Both the position numbers and the translations under genes were made by a program. Under the pieces are notes generated by a model. The model ran no database searches, had not been told where the DNA came from, and worked only from the letters and a program-made list of their open reading frames with translations. Of a DNA stretch of 64,000 nt, positions 1 to 11,900 are shown piece after piece (position 1 is the first letter of the stretch; every line of letters begins with the position of its first letter). The stretch comes from Patagioenas fasciata (Eukaryota; Chordata; Aves; Columbiformes; Columbidae), in contig NC_092525.1 in the NCBI RefSeq assembly GCF_037038585.1, positions 16,844,867 to 16,908,866 of the forward strand. Direction: 5' to 3'.

Positions 1-2577
1 CTTCAGGATGAGCTGATTCCCGTTGGGACTGGGAGCACCTGACTGCCTGCGGGTAGGATGCCTTATATTCAATAAAGTATTTTAGATCACACCAGTGCAG
101 TGAAAGACCAGGACTGAATTACATACGACAGCTGTACACCCCAGGCCACTTTCTGTGAAGGACTGTGACCATCCCCTGGCTTCCCAGTCCCCACATCCCA
201 GTGCCCAGGACATTCCCCAGCTCCCTCCAGCACCGCTGGGCTTTCCTGAGTGGGGATCTGACTGTGACTGATGGAAAATACATGAAATAGCCAATTATTT
301 CATATATGTGTCCATGACCATCTATGCATTCACTAACATGCTATTACACTTGCTTCTGTCCAGTGCCACCTGCAAACCAAAGCAGCTTCCCTGGGGCATC
401 TTCTTCCATTCTCAAGTATTCAATGAAGAAGTTGCCTGGACCCTGCAGGAGTTTCTGGTGGCCAAGCAGGATTTCCATCTCAAGGATGAACCTCTCAGCT
501 TCCACGGATTGTGCGAGGGGGAAAGGATGGAAAATCTGCAAAAGGAAAAAAAGAGCCACTCCCCAGCTGCCTGCCAGCACCCAGGAATCATCAAAGACTT
601 TCAAATAAGCAACAGCCCACACTTGGCTCATGCAGCGACAGCCTGCAATCCACGGGCTCCTCGTGGCCAGCAGGCTTGGGGCTGGTGGAGCTTTTCCAAA
701 AAGAACTGTTGGCAAGAGCGGTGGAACCGGAAAGGTATTTACAGGCTGTGTCCTGCAGATCGCCACCGATTTATGGGGACTCGAGTCACTGTGTGGCTCG
801 TGGAATTGATGTTCCTGCCATTCCTCCTGTGAAATGGCTGGCTGCATGCCAGCTCCGCTCTGCGCGTAACTGCTCTGCAGCCATTTCACTCGAGAACAAC
901 AGGTTATAAATTAAACGGCAGCTACTTTTATGGTTTCGGAGGTTTTTGTTGGCGGAAGCGTGGGTGAACACCTCCACGCTCCATTTTCCTCGGTGTTTCC
1001 ATCCCTCCTGGGAAGCGCAAGACATATTTTCCATTTCTGTCAGAATTTAACTGTTTGTGGGGTTTGTGAAAGCCCAGGCAGGGTGAGGAGGAAGAGATGC
1101 AGCTGCCCCAGCTCTGCCCACCCCAGGCCTGTGTCCTGCCTGCTGCAATCCCACATTTCCCAGTATTTTATGAGATAACACAGAGCATCAGCATCTCACC
1201 TCTGGCACATCTGAGCAGCCACAGAGTCCCAGTGCACAGGAGCCGCAGCAGTAGTGAGGTGTTATAGAAATGCCAACTCTTGCTTTTCCATCTCAGACTG
1301 TGATATGTGAAAAATTGAACCTCAGGATCCATCATTGTGGTGGAAGGACAAATCTTCCACTTTACGGCTTTTACAGATAAAAATGATCCCCAGCCCCAGT
1401 GCAGACTGTGCTGCACATTAACATTTAAGGGAACAGCACTGGAAAATTGAGAACAGGCAAAGAAAAATACCTGAAATGTACACTTAGAAAATAAAGCAAC
1501 AGCAATAAAATAAGTTCCATTTAAATCCAAGCAGCTGGCAGTTCACAGGCAAGGCAGCATGCTCTGAAGCTGTACCTGAGCAGCACTTTGGATGCTGATT
1601 TGCGGTGCCCTCCATAGATCCCAGCAGTTTCTGGCTGGCCACAGCCAGTGGCAGCGCTCTGGCCGGCTCCATCAGGCCCTGGCTTCCCTCTCTGAACGTT
1701 TCAGATTTTTCAGAAATGAAGTCAAAAGGAGAATTAGTTCTGAGTTCAGCCAAGCTTGTCCCCACAAGCCCTGATGCCAATGCTGACCGGGGATGCGCAG
1801 AAATTCAGCCCTCACTTTGGCCCACTGCAGAACACAAAAGAACCGCTTTGAATATAAAGTATGCTAAATATATTCAAATGCATTTTATTAAAGACAATGT
1901 ATTTATATTCTGGGCAGCTTTGTTTTGATAATAAATTGTAGCAAAGGATAGAAGCCCCAGCTCTTATGACTTTTTGTAAACATACTGATTTAACAAGTCT
2001 TGTCCACCCTTCAACATAGGGGCTGTTTGCATAGAGGGGAGCCACAGTTCTTACGTGCATCCATTAGGAAAGATAAATTCTGCATTTATAAAGGCTCTTG
2101 GGCTTGTAGATGAAAAGAAGTATATGCCCCATTTTATTAATAGAGTGACTTTAAAGTGTGAAGACATAATTCCCAACTGTTTGCGGTTTATATGACCAGT
2201 TGGAGCTGGTTGGGTTTTTGCCTGATGTATTTGCAATTCACTGGCTCAGGACATGAACAGGCTTTAAAGCAGAGACAAAAACACACCAGGAAGCCCTTTG
2301 CCCACATTTGGGCAAGGTTTGGTCCCATCCTGCCTGGTTGTATCTGTAGCCACCATGAGCACCCCAGGATATCAGAGGCATTAATTGATGCTTCAGACCC
2401 CCCTGGACCACATCTCCCCCCCATCCCTTCCCCGCACAGACAGACAACATGCCAGGATCTTTCCTTTAGGGGAGAGCTGGCTCCTCTAATTCAAGTGGAA
2501 GGGAGCTTAAATCTTTAAATGCTGGTACTTAAAATATTTAAAACTAAAGGAATCTTTGAAATATTATCATTTTTTGT
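1..2577. other. Intergenic DNA, no gene seen
   Basis: Open frames here are short, lack recognisable domains and have no convincing splice-site pairs. AATAAA-like words occur (for example near 70 and 1490) but nothing links them to an exon. I see no repeat that I can name. Confidence 0.6.
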
Positions 2578-2822
2578 GGTACACAGGTGTCACAAGGGCA
2601 AGGCAATACCAGCTCTTTGTAGGGCAAATTTTCGCACTGAGAACAATTGGCCACTGGAATAATCTCCCCAGGGAAGTGGTGGATTCCCCAATATTGGACA
2701 GTTTTCAGATTCAGCTGGACTGAGCACTGGGCCAGCTTGTCTAGACCGGGCTTGTGCCAAGAAAGGTTGGACCAGATGATCCTTGTGGTCCCTTCCAACC
2801 CGGTATTCTGTGATTCTATGAT
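2578..2822 (+). mobile_element. CR1 LINE, 3' end fragment, plus orientation
   Basis: The block from about 2636 keeps the end of the CR1 reverse transcriptase reading frame in degraded form (an NNWPLE-like stretch, then words matching 'NLPREVVDSP'). It is followed by the diagnostic CR1 3' tail around 2770-2822: GGTTGGACCAGATGATC, then CCTTCCAACC, then ATTCTGTGATTCTATGAT. The terminal 8-bp repeat and the absence of poly-A are typical of avian CR1. The copy is 5'-truncated, as nearly all are, and not coding-competent. The left boundary is approximate. Confidence 0.88.
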
Positions 2823-5402
2823 CTCATTTAGCAGAATAAAAAGCACCAAGGTTCAGTGGCTCAAGACTGAAACCAGAGTGTTTCATGATGCAGATTCAGT
2901 GCTGTGCACTTAAAATAGTGACTGTGCCCTCAGAATAAAACCCCAAGAGGTGACAGAGTCTGTCCACATCCTGGAGCTGTCAAAGCGTGACTCTTGCAAT
3001 GACTATGTCAGGACAGGTAAAGCCTCTGCAGATACATTCACCAGGTCCTCGCACTAAACCACCTCACTGCCCCTCTTGGTCCTCATTTTTCTGTTAAATC
3101 TGTGCTATCACTTTTCATCTAATGAAGAGGGGAAGAGTAAGTAACTTACAGGCATCAGTTGTGTTGAAACAGCCTGGAAATAAACGATTTAGCATCAGGA
3201 TAATCAGGTTTCTCCCCCTCCTGTCCCTTTCATGCTGCTCTCCGGATTTTTTGAAGGCCCTTGAAGGGCAGATGAGCCGAGGCTCCAGAATCTGCACACC
3301 CTGTTGTCCCCAGCTGGAGCATCTCCCCGCCAGCCGTCCCCACAGTCAGCATGTCCTGAGCCAGGACATCAGCAGAAAACCTCGTTACTGCCACTGCAAC
3401 AAACTCCAGCTGGAGCCTTTTAATGGTTTGTCCAAACCATAATAATGATTAAATGGTCCCGGCCTGATTGAAGGACGTCCTTTTGACGGGGCTGGCACCG
3501 GGAGCAGTCCATGCCCAGAGCCGTGATATCGCAGCCCGGCAGATTAAACCTCCACCTACATTTACATTGTGAAGGGGAAGAACTTGTTGTCCCTTTTGTC
3601 CTCTGCCAAGGCTGCCGTGTCCTCCCTGGAGGTGACAACGCAGGACATGTACTCATTGACGTTACATTTGCAGTGGAGCTGCTGGCGGTGCCCAGCCCGG
3701 GAATGGATGGGGAGTAAAGGTTTCCCCCAAAACCACACAAATCCCAGCTTTGCAGGGCTCCCACTGGACATGGGCTCTTCCCTGAACCTCCTGAGGTAGG
3801 GACCAGCCTGTGGTTTATCAAACCAAAAGTGGGTTCAGCCTCTACAAAGCCCAGCAGCAATGAATAGCATCATCACAGAGCATCTTCTTCCCTAGTGGGG
3901 GTATGGAGGCATCTTCACGACAGCAGCCTCCAAAGACAACTGAGGGTACAGACCCACTTAACGCCACATTTAAAATCAGGTTGGAGAAATTTTTCTTTAT
4001 ATATAATTTAAAAAAACCCAACCAAACAAACATAAAGATCAACCCAAACCTGAATTATTTCAGATGATCTTACCACATATGTATCCCTTACAGTCCTACA
4101 GTCTCACAGCTCAGCCACAGACCAAAATCCTGGAGAAGTACATCTTGGTTGGTGGAAATGCTTTGCAACCAGACAGGGAGGTCTGCAGGAGACATAAACC
4201 ATCTCAACTGCATCAGAAGTCGATAAACCTCTGCCAGCCCGCAGTATAACTGGATTTCACTTGGTGGCAACTTTCATTTCCAGTTTTAAAATGGCTATTC
4301 CCAAGCCTCATAAGCTGATCAGAAATTGAATAAACGTAACATCGTGGTCACCTTTCGGAAGTTTAATAAACTGAGTTTTATTGATTTTTTTTCTTATTAA
4401 GTGCATGCCCTGTTCTCCAGTATCTCTTGCTGCTGCTGTATAATTAAAACATGTTTTTGATACATGATGCATATCAATATATTCTAACCGAAGAGCTTCT
4501 GACGGAGCATTTCCCATCATCTCCCCAGTATGACTCAAAAGGCCGAGGATGGCGATATGTCACATTTTGCTGCCCACAATGGAGTGTAAATCCACAGGAG
4601 TGAAGACTAAGCCATGAGATGACTCTTGACCAAGGTAAACTGAGGCAGGTGCTCCTGCAGAAGCGTCCATCCATCTGTCCCGCTCTGCTCTGCACCACTG
4701 ATTGACGGCTGCACCCAAACCCACCAGCACTGGGACTCTCCTCCCGGACTGGTGCCTTCACAACTGCTGTTGCGGTTGTCCCCAGCCAACACAAATAAAA
4801 CTCCCATTTGCTGATTCCATGGTTATCTTTCAAATAGTATCTAATAACATGCTCACCCAGAAATTACTTTGGAAAATCTGCCAGAATTAAGTTATGGATG
4901 AGTCATTTCAGTCAAAGCAAAGAAAAAGATACAATCAGGGCTGCAAAGGCAGCATGCAACTGAAATGTTCATCTCTGAATTACCACAAGTAGCTTACAGA
5001 AGACATCACCAAATTTGCTGATCACATGGATGCATACCTTTGAGAGAGTAAAAACACCCTCAGGTTTTTCAGAACTTTGATCTGATCTGACCTGATAACC
5101 TGCAGCCAGCAGAGCCTCAGCACAGTTGACTCGAGCAAGATGTCCCAGCATGAGGAGGAGCTGCTGATGGGTGCAAGCAGAGGGACTGTTTGTGTTGTGA
5201 CAACATGAATGCAAATGTGCGACATATACAAATACTGCTAGTCAGTCCAAGCCATCCACGTGCCCTCATCCATGCTCAGAATATGGCTTGACTTTTTTTT
5301 TTTTTTTGTAATATAAATTAATTCCACTGTGGGGTTTGAAAACCAGTACTTTGATGCATTATTTGCTAATGAAGTAATAACTCCTCTTGTTCATCACAGT
5401 CA
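2823..5402. other. Intergenic DNA, no gene seen
   Basis: This is AT-rich unique-looking sequence with a short A-rich/AAAC tract near 4010-4035 and a T15 run near 5290. There is no gene, RNA gene or further named repeat that I can support. Confidence 0.55.
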
Positions 5403-5962
5403 TGGTTTAACCCCAGCTGGCAGCTCAGCCCCACACAGCCACTTCTTCACTACCCCTTGTGGGGGATGGAGGAGAGAATTGGAAGGGTAAAAGTGAGAAA
5501 ACTCGTGGGTTGAGGTAAAAATAGTTTAATAAATAAAGCAAAAGCCACGCACACAAGCAAAGCAAAGCAAGGGATTCATTCCCCACTTCCAAGGGGTGAG
5601 TGTTGAGCCATCTCCAGGACAGCTGGGCTCCATCACACATAACGGTGACTTGGGAAGACAAACACCGTCACTCCAAATGTCCCCCCCTTCCTCCTTCTTC
5701 ACCTAAAGTATGTACTAAACATAATGTCATACGGCATAGAATATCCCCCAGCCTACCTGAGTTGGCTGTCCCTTTGTGTCCCCTCCAGCTCCTTGTGCAC
5801 CTGTAGCTCCTCCTGGAAAGTCCTTGACTTGGTATAAACATGGCTTGGCAACAACTGAAACACCAGCGCACTGTCAATATTCTTATCTCACCAAATCCAA
5901 AACAGAGCGCTGTACCAGATAGTGGTAAGAAAATTAACTCTGTTCCTGCCAAAACCAGAACA
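5403..5962 (-). mobile_element. Solo LTR of an avian ERVL-like endogenous retrovirus
   Basis: About 560 bp bounded by TG (5403) and CA (5962). From memory it resembles a common LTR family of passerines and other Neoaves (TguLTR5-like): minus-strand words include TGTTCTGGTTTTGGC at one end, CAAGGAGCTGGAGGGGACAC in the middle, TGGGAAGACAAACACCGTCA on the plus strand, and CCCACGAGTTTTCTCAC near the other end. The sense strand is probably minus, because the family's poly-A-type signal (TTAAAC region near 5523) and terminal GGGGTTAAACCA fall at the low-coordinate end. No internal gag/pol/env sequence flanks it, so it is a solo LTR. I do not see a clean target-site duplication (AGTCA against AGCAC). 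It has diverged from the family and is noncoding. Confidence 0.78.
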
Positions 5963-6811
5963 AGCACTAAAGATCTCTTCATTATTATTTTGGCAATTGT
6001 CTTTCACTAGAAAGTCATGTTTGGGTGACCGCTGGGGTGCAGCTCATCATTTTAAATCACTTGGTGTTACTGTCCTAAAGCTTGCTTTTCCATGGTACAT
6101 GTTCCAGTCCTCATGCTGATGGGGATGAGCTGAATGTCCCTCCTGATGGGCAGCTCTGACATGGACACCCCTGTGGGGAAGACACTGCACAGACACTGCA
6201 CCTGCTGCAAATGCCAGCCCAGGGTCTGCGGTTGGTGTTCTATGACTCAGAAATAAAGACTTTGGCTTCCAAGCCTGGGTTTAATTGCTCCAAGAAGCAT
6301 TCTGAGTGTTAGTGGCCTCAGCGTCTGTGCTGTGCACGGCAGGAGACAGTGGCTCCAGCTTCCAAGAGAGCAACAGCAGCAGCACTGCCTGGAGCCTGAG
6401 CTTGGAACATGGAGACAGATCTTAATGGGGCTGGTTATAAGCTGCCAAGTGCCCAGGAGCACTTATCCCAGGATAAACAAACAATATTCAAATACCAGGG
6501 ATCATATGCCCAGGCTGCTCCCCCCACTCCCTGCTGGTCCCTGGGCTCTGTCCCTTCTGCATCTCGAGTGCACCCTGAGCCATGTCCCCAAGTGTCCTCA
6601 GTGACAGACCTGGCTGCTGGTGCCCCAGTCCCGGTTCTTTAGCCCGGGCTGAGCACAAGGAGCAGCTGCAGCCCGTTAACAGAAACGAGTTACCACCAGC
6701 CATCAAAAATAGCGAACAGCCCCACCAAGCAGGCTGGGATCGGATCTCCCTGACCCTGCCTCACTCCCCAGCTCCAGGCTCGGATGAGGTTCAGGAAAGC
6801 CACACACAGCA

Positions 6812-6899
6812 GTGCATTGCATGGGCTCAACCGGTGCATCGCACAAGTGTGATCAGTGCATTGCTGGAGCTGGGCTGGTGCATTGCACAAGTAGCCAAA
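6812..6899. repeat. 22-bp tandem repeat, four units, 44-bp higher order
   Basis: Units begin with GTGCATTGC or GTGCATCGC at 6812, 6834, 6856 and 6878, exactly 22 bp apart. Units 2 and 4 share GCACAAGT after the opening word, and units 1 and 3 share a GGGCT word near their ends. The array therefore looks like a duplicated 44-bp dimer. Confidence 0.8.
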
Positions 6900-7079
6900 G
6901 GCCATCAGTATCCTCAGCTCCACACTTGGCTGTCACCAAAATGCCCTATTAAAGGCAGTCTTAAGGTCAAAAAGACACTCTAGAGCCTGCACTTGCCCGT
7001 GGTCTGCACTTTACGTATTCAGCCGTGGCAATCAGAGGTGACCAGGCTGTGGTGGGCAGCAGGACAAGCCTTGGGTACC

Positions 7080-7225
7080 CCATCCAGCCCCTTCATCCTC
7101 TCCATCCCCATCCTTCCCCATCAAACCCCTCCATCCCCATCCATCCCCTTATCCCCATACATCCCATCCAACCCCATCTACCCCCTCCAAGCTCACAACA
7201 CACCCACCCACCCACCCACCCACCA
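7080..7225. repeat. C-rich (CATCCCC)/(CCCA) low-complexity tract
   Basis: The plus strand is a run of CCATCCCC-like words from about 7080, ending in a pure (ACCC)n stretch at 7201-7223. The minus strand is correspondingly rich in GGGG blocks separated by 2-6 bases, a pattern compatible with G-quadruplex formation. Long proline/serine frames read across it are composition artefacts. Confidence 0.85.
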
Positions 7226-8216
7226 CGTCCCCAACAGAGCTGCTCTGCACCTGGAGACTTTTCCAGCAGCTTCATAAACAGAGCAAGCGCCAGTCTGAGC
7301 CTGGCAGGGTTTGGTTTTAATCACCTGCTCCCACCCACAGCATCATTTTGGCACTGCATTTATCAGACAGCTGAGATCAGTTTATACACATTCATCTGGG
7401 GAAAAACAAAACCAGAAAGGCACTGGGTGCCAAGTGTCAAATGAGCTATTTGTCTCCTTCCCCATGCCTCACTTTAAAAACACAATTACAAAACCACCGC
7501 AGCAGGTTTTGGCCCTGCTCCCTTTTCCCCCTATACGTATTGACACAGCAGAGTTGTCTAAGGTACTGGAAATGCATTATTATGACTGCTATGTCAATAA
7601 ATCAGTTTGATTACAGTAACAATGTTAGAGTTAATCATTCAGCTGATATTTTACTGGACTATGCAGTCATTGCCCGTTATTGACCAGTTTTATTTGATTG
7701 CTGGGTCTCAGGTACATCTTCGTTTTACACTAAGTATCTCAGGACAAATTACAGGGTCACGCTGCACCCTCCCTGCTTTTAGTGCTCTGGCGCCTTTGCC
7801 TCTGCTAAATCAGAAAGTTTACACTTTTGGAATAAAATAATGTTGCTACTAAATGCAGACCTATTTTTAAAGCAGACGCATACATTTTCAAGTGAAGGCT
7901 GCTGTGAAACAACAGGGTGAGCAGCATCTCACCTTCCTGGTCAGTAGTAAATGACTCTTCATAAAGCCTTTAGTGGTTCAGCTGTGACATTCAAGAGGAA
8001 CTACAAACCACGCGCTTTGGTTAACCTGGCATTTTGAAACGCTCCAGAGAGCAAGGCAAAAGCAAGGTGAGCTGCTTCGTTTATTTCAGAATGTGTCTGT
8101 TAACCCTTACGGCATCACTTAATTCCCACATCACACCCCCGGCCACTCCACATAGAAATAAACCCACAGATCCCTGTTTCGGGCTCTGCTGTGGCACCAG
8201 CAGGCGAGGGCATGAG

Positions 8217-8311
8217 ATCAGATCTGGGTGACAAGATCAGAAGTGGGTGACAAGATTGGATCTGTGTGACAACGTCAGACCTGGGTGATGAGGTCAGATC
8301 TGTGTGCACAG
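8217..8311. repeat. 19-bp minisatellite, five units
   Basis: Five contiguous units start at 8217, 8236, 8255, 8274 and 8293, each exactly 19 bp with no indels. The shared core is close to TCAGATCTGGGTGACAAG. Units differ by a few substitutions, so the array is old or was built stepwise. Units 4 and 5 form AGGTCA across their junction. Confidence 0.88.
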
Positions 8312-8890
8312 ACTGGAAGAAGTTGCACGTGGGCACAGAAACCTGCGCAGCAATGGGGGAAATGCCAGTTAATAATTGACAGAATACGTAACAGTGCCAT
8401 TGCCCTGCAGGGGGTGGAAGGTCTCATTTTGGGAGGGTTCTGTGTCTTCACCTCCCCACTGGGCACTGAGCTGGCTTTGCTCCATGCACCCTTGGGGTGC
8501 AGCATCTGCCCAGGCTCACCCCTCCACAGGGGTCCCTTTTGCCATGGGAGCATTTCAAATGGAGCTTTCCTTGATGAGAAGGGTACCGACCCACCTGAGC
8601 CTGAGTTATCCCTACTTTATGCCATCTTGCTTTCTAATTCTGAAATTAAATCATTGACATGATGCACGCTAACTGAACCTGAGCTCCAAAATTAAAAGCT
8701 GTTTGTGCAAGTGGCTGCACTGTGGGTGCTCCGTCTGACACACTGCAGCGAAGGGCTGGGGGGATAAATAAGGAAAGTAGGATAAATAAATAAGGAAAGG
8801 CAGCACCAGTCCCACCCTCTAGCCCCCAAGCAGAGGCTGCCCTGGGTGCTCTGCAGATATACAGCTGTAAATCCATACAGCCATTAGGAT

Positions 8891-8912
8891 TTCACAGAAT
8901 CACAGAATGTAG
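8891..8912 (-). mobile_element. Possible minimal CR1 3' terminus
   Basis: TTTCACAGAATCACAGAATG is the reverse complement of the CR1 terminal repeat. No further CR1 body follows that I can recognise, so this is either a very short insertion, a decayed copy or chance. Confidence 0.3.
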
Positions 8913-11900
8913 GATTTCCTAAGAAAACTCTCTGGTTCATAAAACCGAAAAGCAAACAGACCATTTCCTCATGTACCTCCTGGAGCAGGAGACCAGCTGC
9001 ATCACTTGTTTGCTGCAGTCCTGAACCCACAGAAACTGTGGGTTTTATTGCAGCTCTGCAGTTTGCAAAGCACAGCCAGGGTCACAATGACACATGGCAA
9101 ACCCCGGGGTCTGCAGGTGAGCAACTGCTGCTGCTCCTGCTGGGGTCTGCTGGGACCGGGCAGAGCCGTCCTCCCAGAAACAGCGCCTGGGATCAAAGAA
9201 ATAAGGAGGATTTTTTTTGTAATTTAGTGGATGTAAATGTGTTTGAATGAGCCTGGAGAAGTGCAGGACAGATGAAATCATAACGCTCTGTGAGCTGTCG
9301 TTGTACGGTGGGCACGGTTCCGATGAAGCACACACTTCTGCACTATTTATAAAAAAACAGTGAGCCAAATCCCCCCCATTTCTATACAGAACGTTACCAA
9401 ATCATTTGAATTAGCATATTAAACAAAATGAAGGTGTTATCTTCACCTTACCATCTGACTTCAACTGCATTTACGATGTCTTTTCCTCATCCCTCAATTC
9501 TCAACCCAGTGTCCTTTGGAGAGGAGGATGTAGGCAAGCCCAGGGTGAGCAGAATGGGCAACAAATTCATAAGCAGACCTCAGATTTAAGTAATTTTAAA
9601 GTTTCAAGCATGCTAAATTAAAAAGCACTCTTGTTGAAGAAGGGAACAACACTCAGTCACCTATTATAGCGCTGTTGGGCAGCCCAGCAGCATTTTGCAG
9701 CCCCGGAGGTGTGAGTGGAGGAGCCCAGAGTATCCCCGGCACCTGGCGGGACAGCAGCTGCTCCATCACATGTGGCTCCACCACAGCCCAGCAGCTTGGC
9801 TCCAAAAACCACGGCAGGAGCTGCACCGCCTTGGGAAAACCGACTGCTCTTTACTGGCAAAATAAACATTTAGAAATACAGCAGCATCCTGTTGTCTTTT
9901 CCTTTCCTTAAATAACTGGGGCAAGCAATAGCCTAGAAAATAAAGGCTGTTAAGCCAAATAAAAGGGGTTTTGTGCAAGTGTGACCTTGAGATTTCGTGT
10001 GGCCAGCAGCAGCCGAGGGGCAAAACCCGCCCAGGCTCCCTGTTAGACATTTCCCACCCCAGTTCCTGGTACCGCATCTCTGGAGACCAGCCCTGGCTTC
10101 GCACCAGGCTCGCCCTTTCCCGGACGGGGAGCTCGCCAGGGCCGTGGCCGCCATTGGGAAAGTGTGGTGAGAGGGCAAGAGCCGGCGCGCCAAGGGCTGG
10201 CGTGCCAGCAGCCGGCGTGCCACGGCTCGCAGCGAGGAGTCACCACGGTCCCCAGCCATGGGAGCACCCCCACTTGCCCTTGTTGCTGTCACTGTCACCC
10301 AGCAGCCAGCAAAACCCCTCGGGAGTTTTATTCACAAACCACTTTGTTTTCACCATGTAAAAATACCCAAGTGTGGACCAGATTTTAACTAGTGCCAAAC
10401 ATTGCCTTTCCAACAGTTTTCTCTCATTTTCTTACCCGGCAGCCACAAGCATCCAGCAAAATCAGATCAAGCACCACCAGATCCCGCCTGCAGCCATCCA
10501 GGATGTGCTTCAAGTGCCCCAGGTTTGGCTTTGACAGCAAACTCATTGTGCTCGTATTCACTGCCAAAAGCTTTCAAGGCTTATTCATATTTTGCTGGCG
10601 GTATAGCTGATACAGGTGACACATGGGAGAAGATTCCAGCATGTCAGCAAGGCTGGACACAGCACAGCTGGAATAATGACAGCTGTGGATTTTTCATTGA
10701 CGTTTGCTGGACGCTGGCAAAGCTTGGTTTTAATTTTAGTTGTTGGTCAGCAATCCCTTTTCTTTAGGACACAATGTGACTTTGGCAAAGCTCCTCAAAG
10801 GCATCTTTGCTGCAATACTGAAGATGTTTCACAACATAGCCTGGCAGCTCTGCAAAATCCTGGTTGTGTAATTAAAAGGGTGATCATTAGTTATCAATAC
10901 CACCCTGCACAGGTCCTGCTGGAGGTAAGCGCAGTGATTTGCTCCTCCAGGTACCTCTTGCACATGAGCTGGGGAGCAGGAGGGGGCCTGAGAGCAACAA
11001 TTTATTCCTTTTTTGGGAAGCTTTGAACAACAGATTTTTTAATCTCCCAAAATATCTCTGCTGCTCATCAGTCAGTAACAAATCCTCCCCTTCAAAGGCA
11101 GAGGAGGACCCAGCCTGTGGAGGCTGAGTCAGCTGAGAATTTATTTGAACATTGCTTGCTATTTATGTTGTTTTTTTGAATTAAGTGTTCTAATATTAGT
11201 TAATGCCCAAGTACATTTCATTTCCTCCAGTTCATCAATGCGCAAGCAATGAGGATTCCCAAGGCAGAACAGGCCAGCCAATGCCTGGTCGTAAAACACC
11301 ATTCTCTGACCACCACCTGGTCACACTGAAAATATGTGTGAATGTTTTTTTCCTCAATCTCATCTTGCTTTTTTCCTTTCCCTTTGTCATGCATTGTGAA
11401 TGTTGCTCTGACTTTTTTCCCTTGAGTGTCTATTAAGAACTGTCTGAGTTCGTTACCTGTTTTGTTGCCCTGGGTACTGTGAAAAGAAAGCTGCCGGGAC
11501 ACCTGTAATGTCACCTGGTCCTAGAGTGGGACATTTGTCCCTTCCACAATGTGCCATGGACTCAAATTCACCTAGGAAACAAAATAACTCGAGGGTCTGA
11601 ATTTCAGGGAAATGGGAGTACCTGGAAAGAGCATTCTCTGGCTGCGGCTCAGAGGCACTAGATCAAGAGGAGCTGGCTCCTCGTGTCAGGATGTCTCGAG
11701 AGGCTGCAGCGTTCAGCTGAGGGTGGATTTCAACAGAGGAAGGATGAACACATCCTAAAAAAGGAGGGGAAAAAAAATTAAAAAAAAACCAGAAAATCTA
11801 CTTATTTCACAGGTGTGTTCAATTCCCAAACCTACCTCAACTATTAACTTTTGTTTTACATCCACCCAGCCCATTGGAGAAGGAGGAATGCTGAGCCTCG

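Larger units (their letters stand above)
5963..8890. other. Intergenic DNA with minisatellites, no gene seen
   Basis: No exon is supported. The stretch contains a 22-bp tandem repeat (6812-6899), a C-rich tract (7080-7225) and a 19-bp tandem repeat (8217-8311), each listed separately. The rest is unique-looking. Confidence 0.55.
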
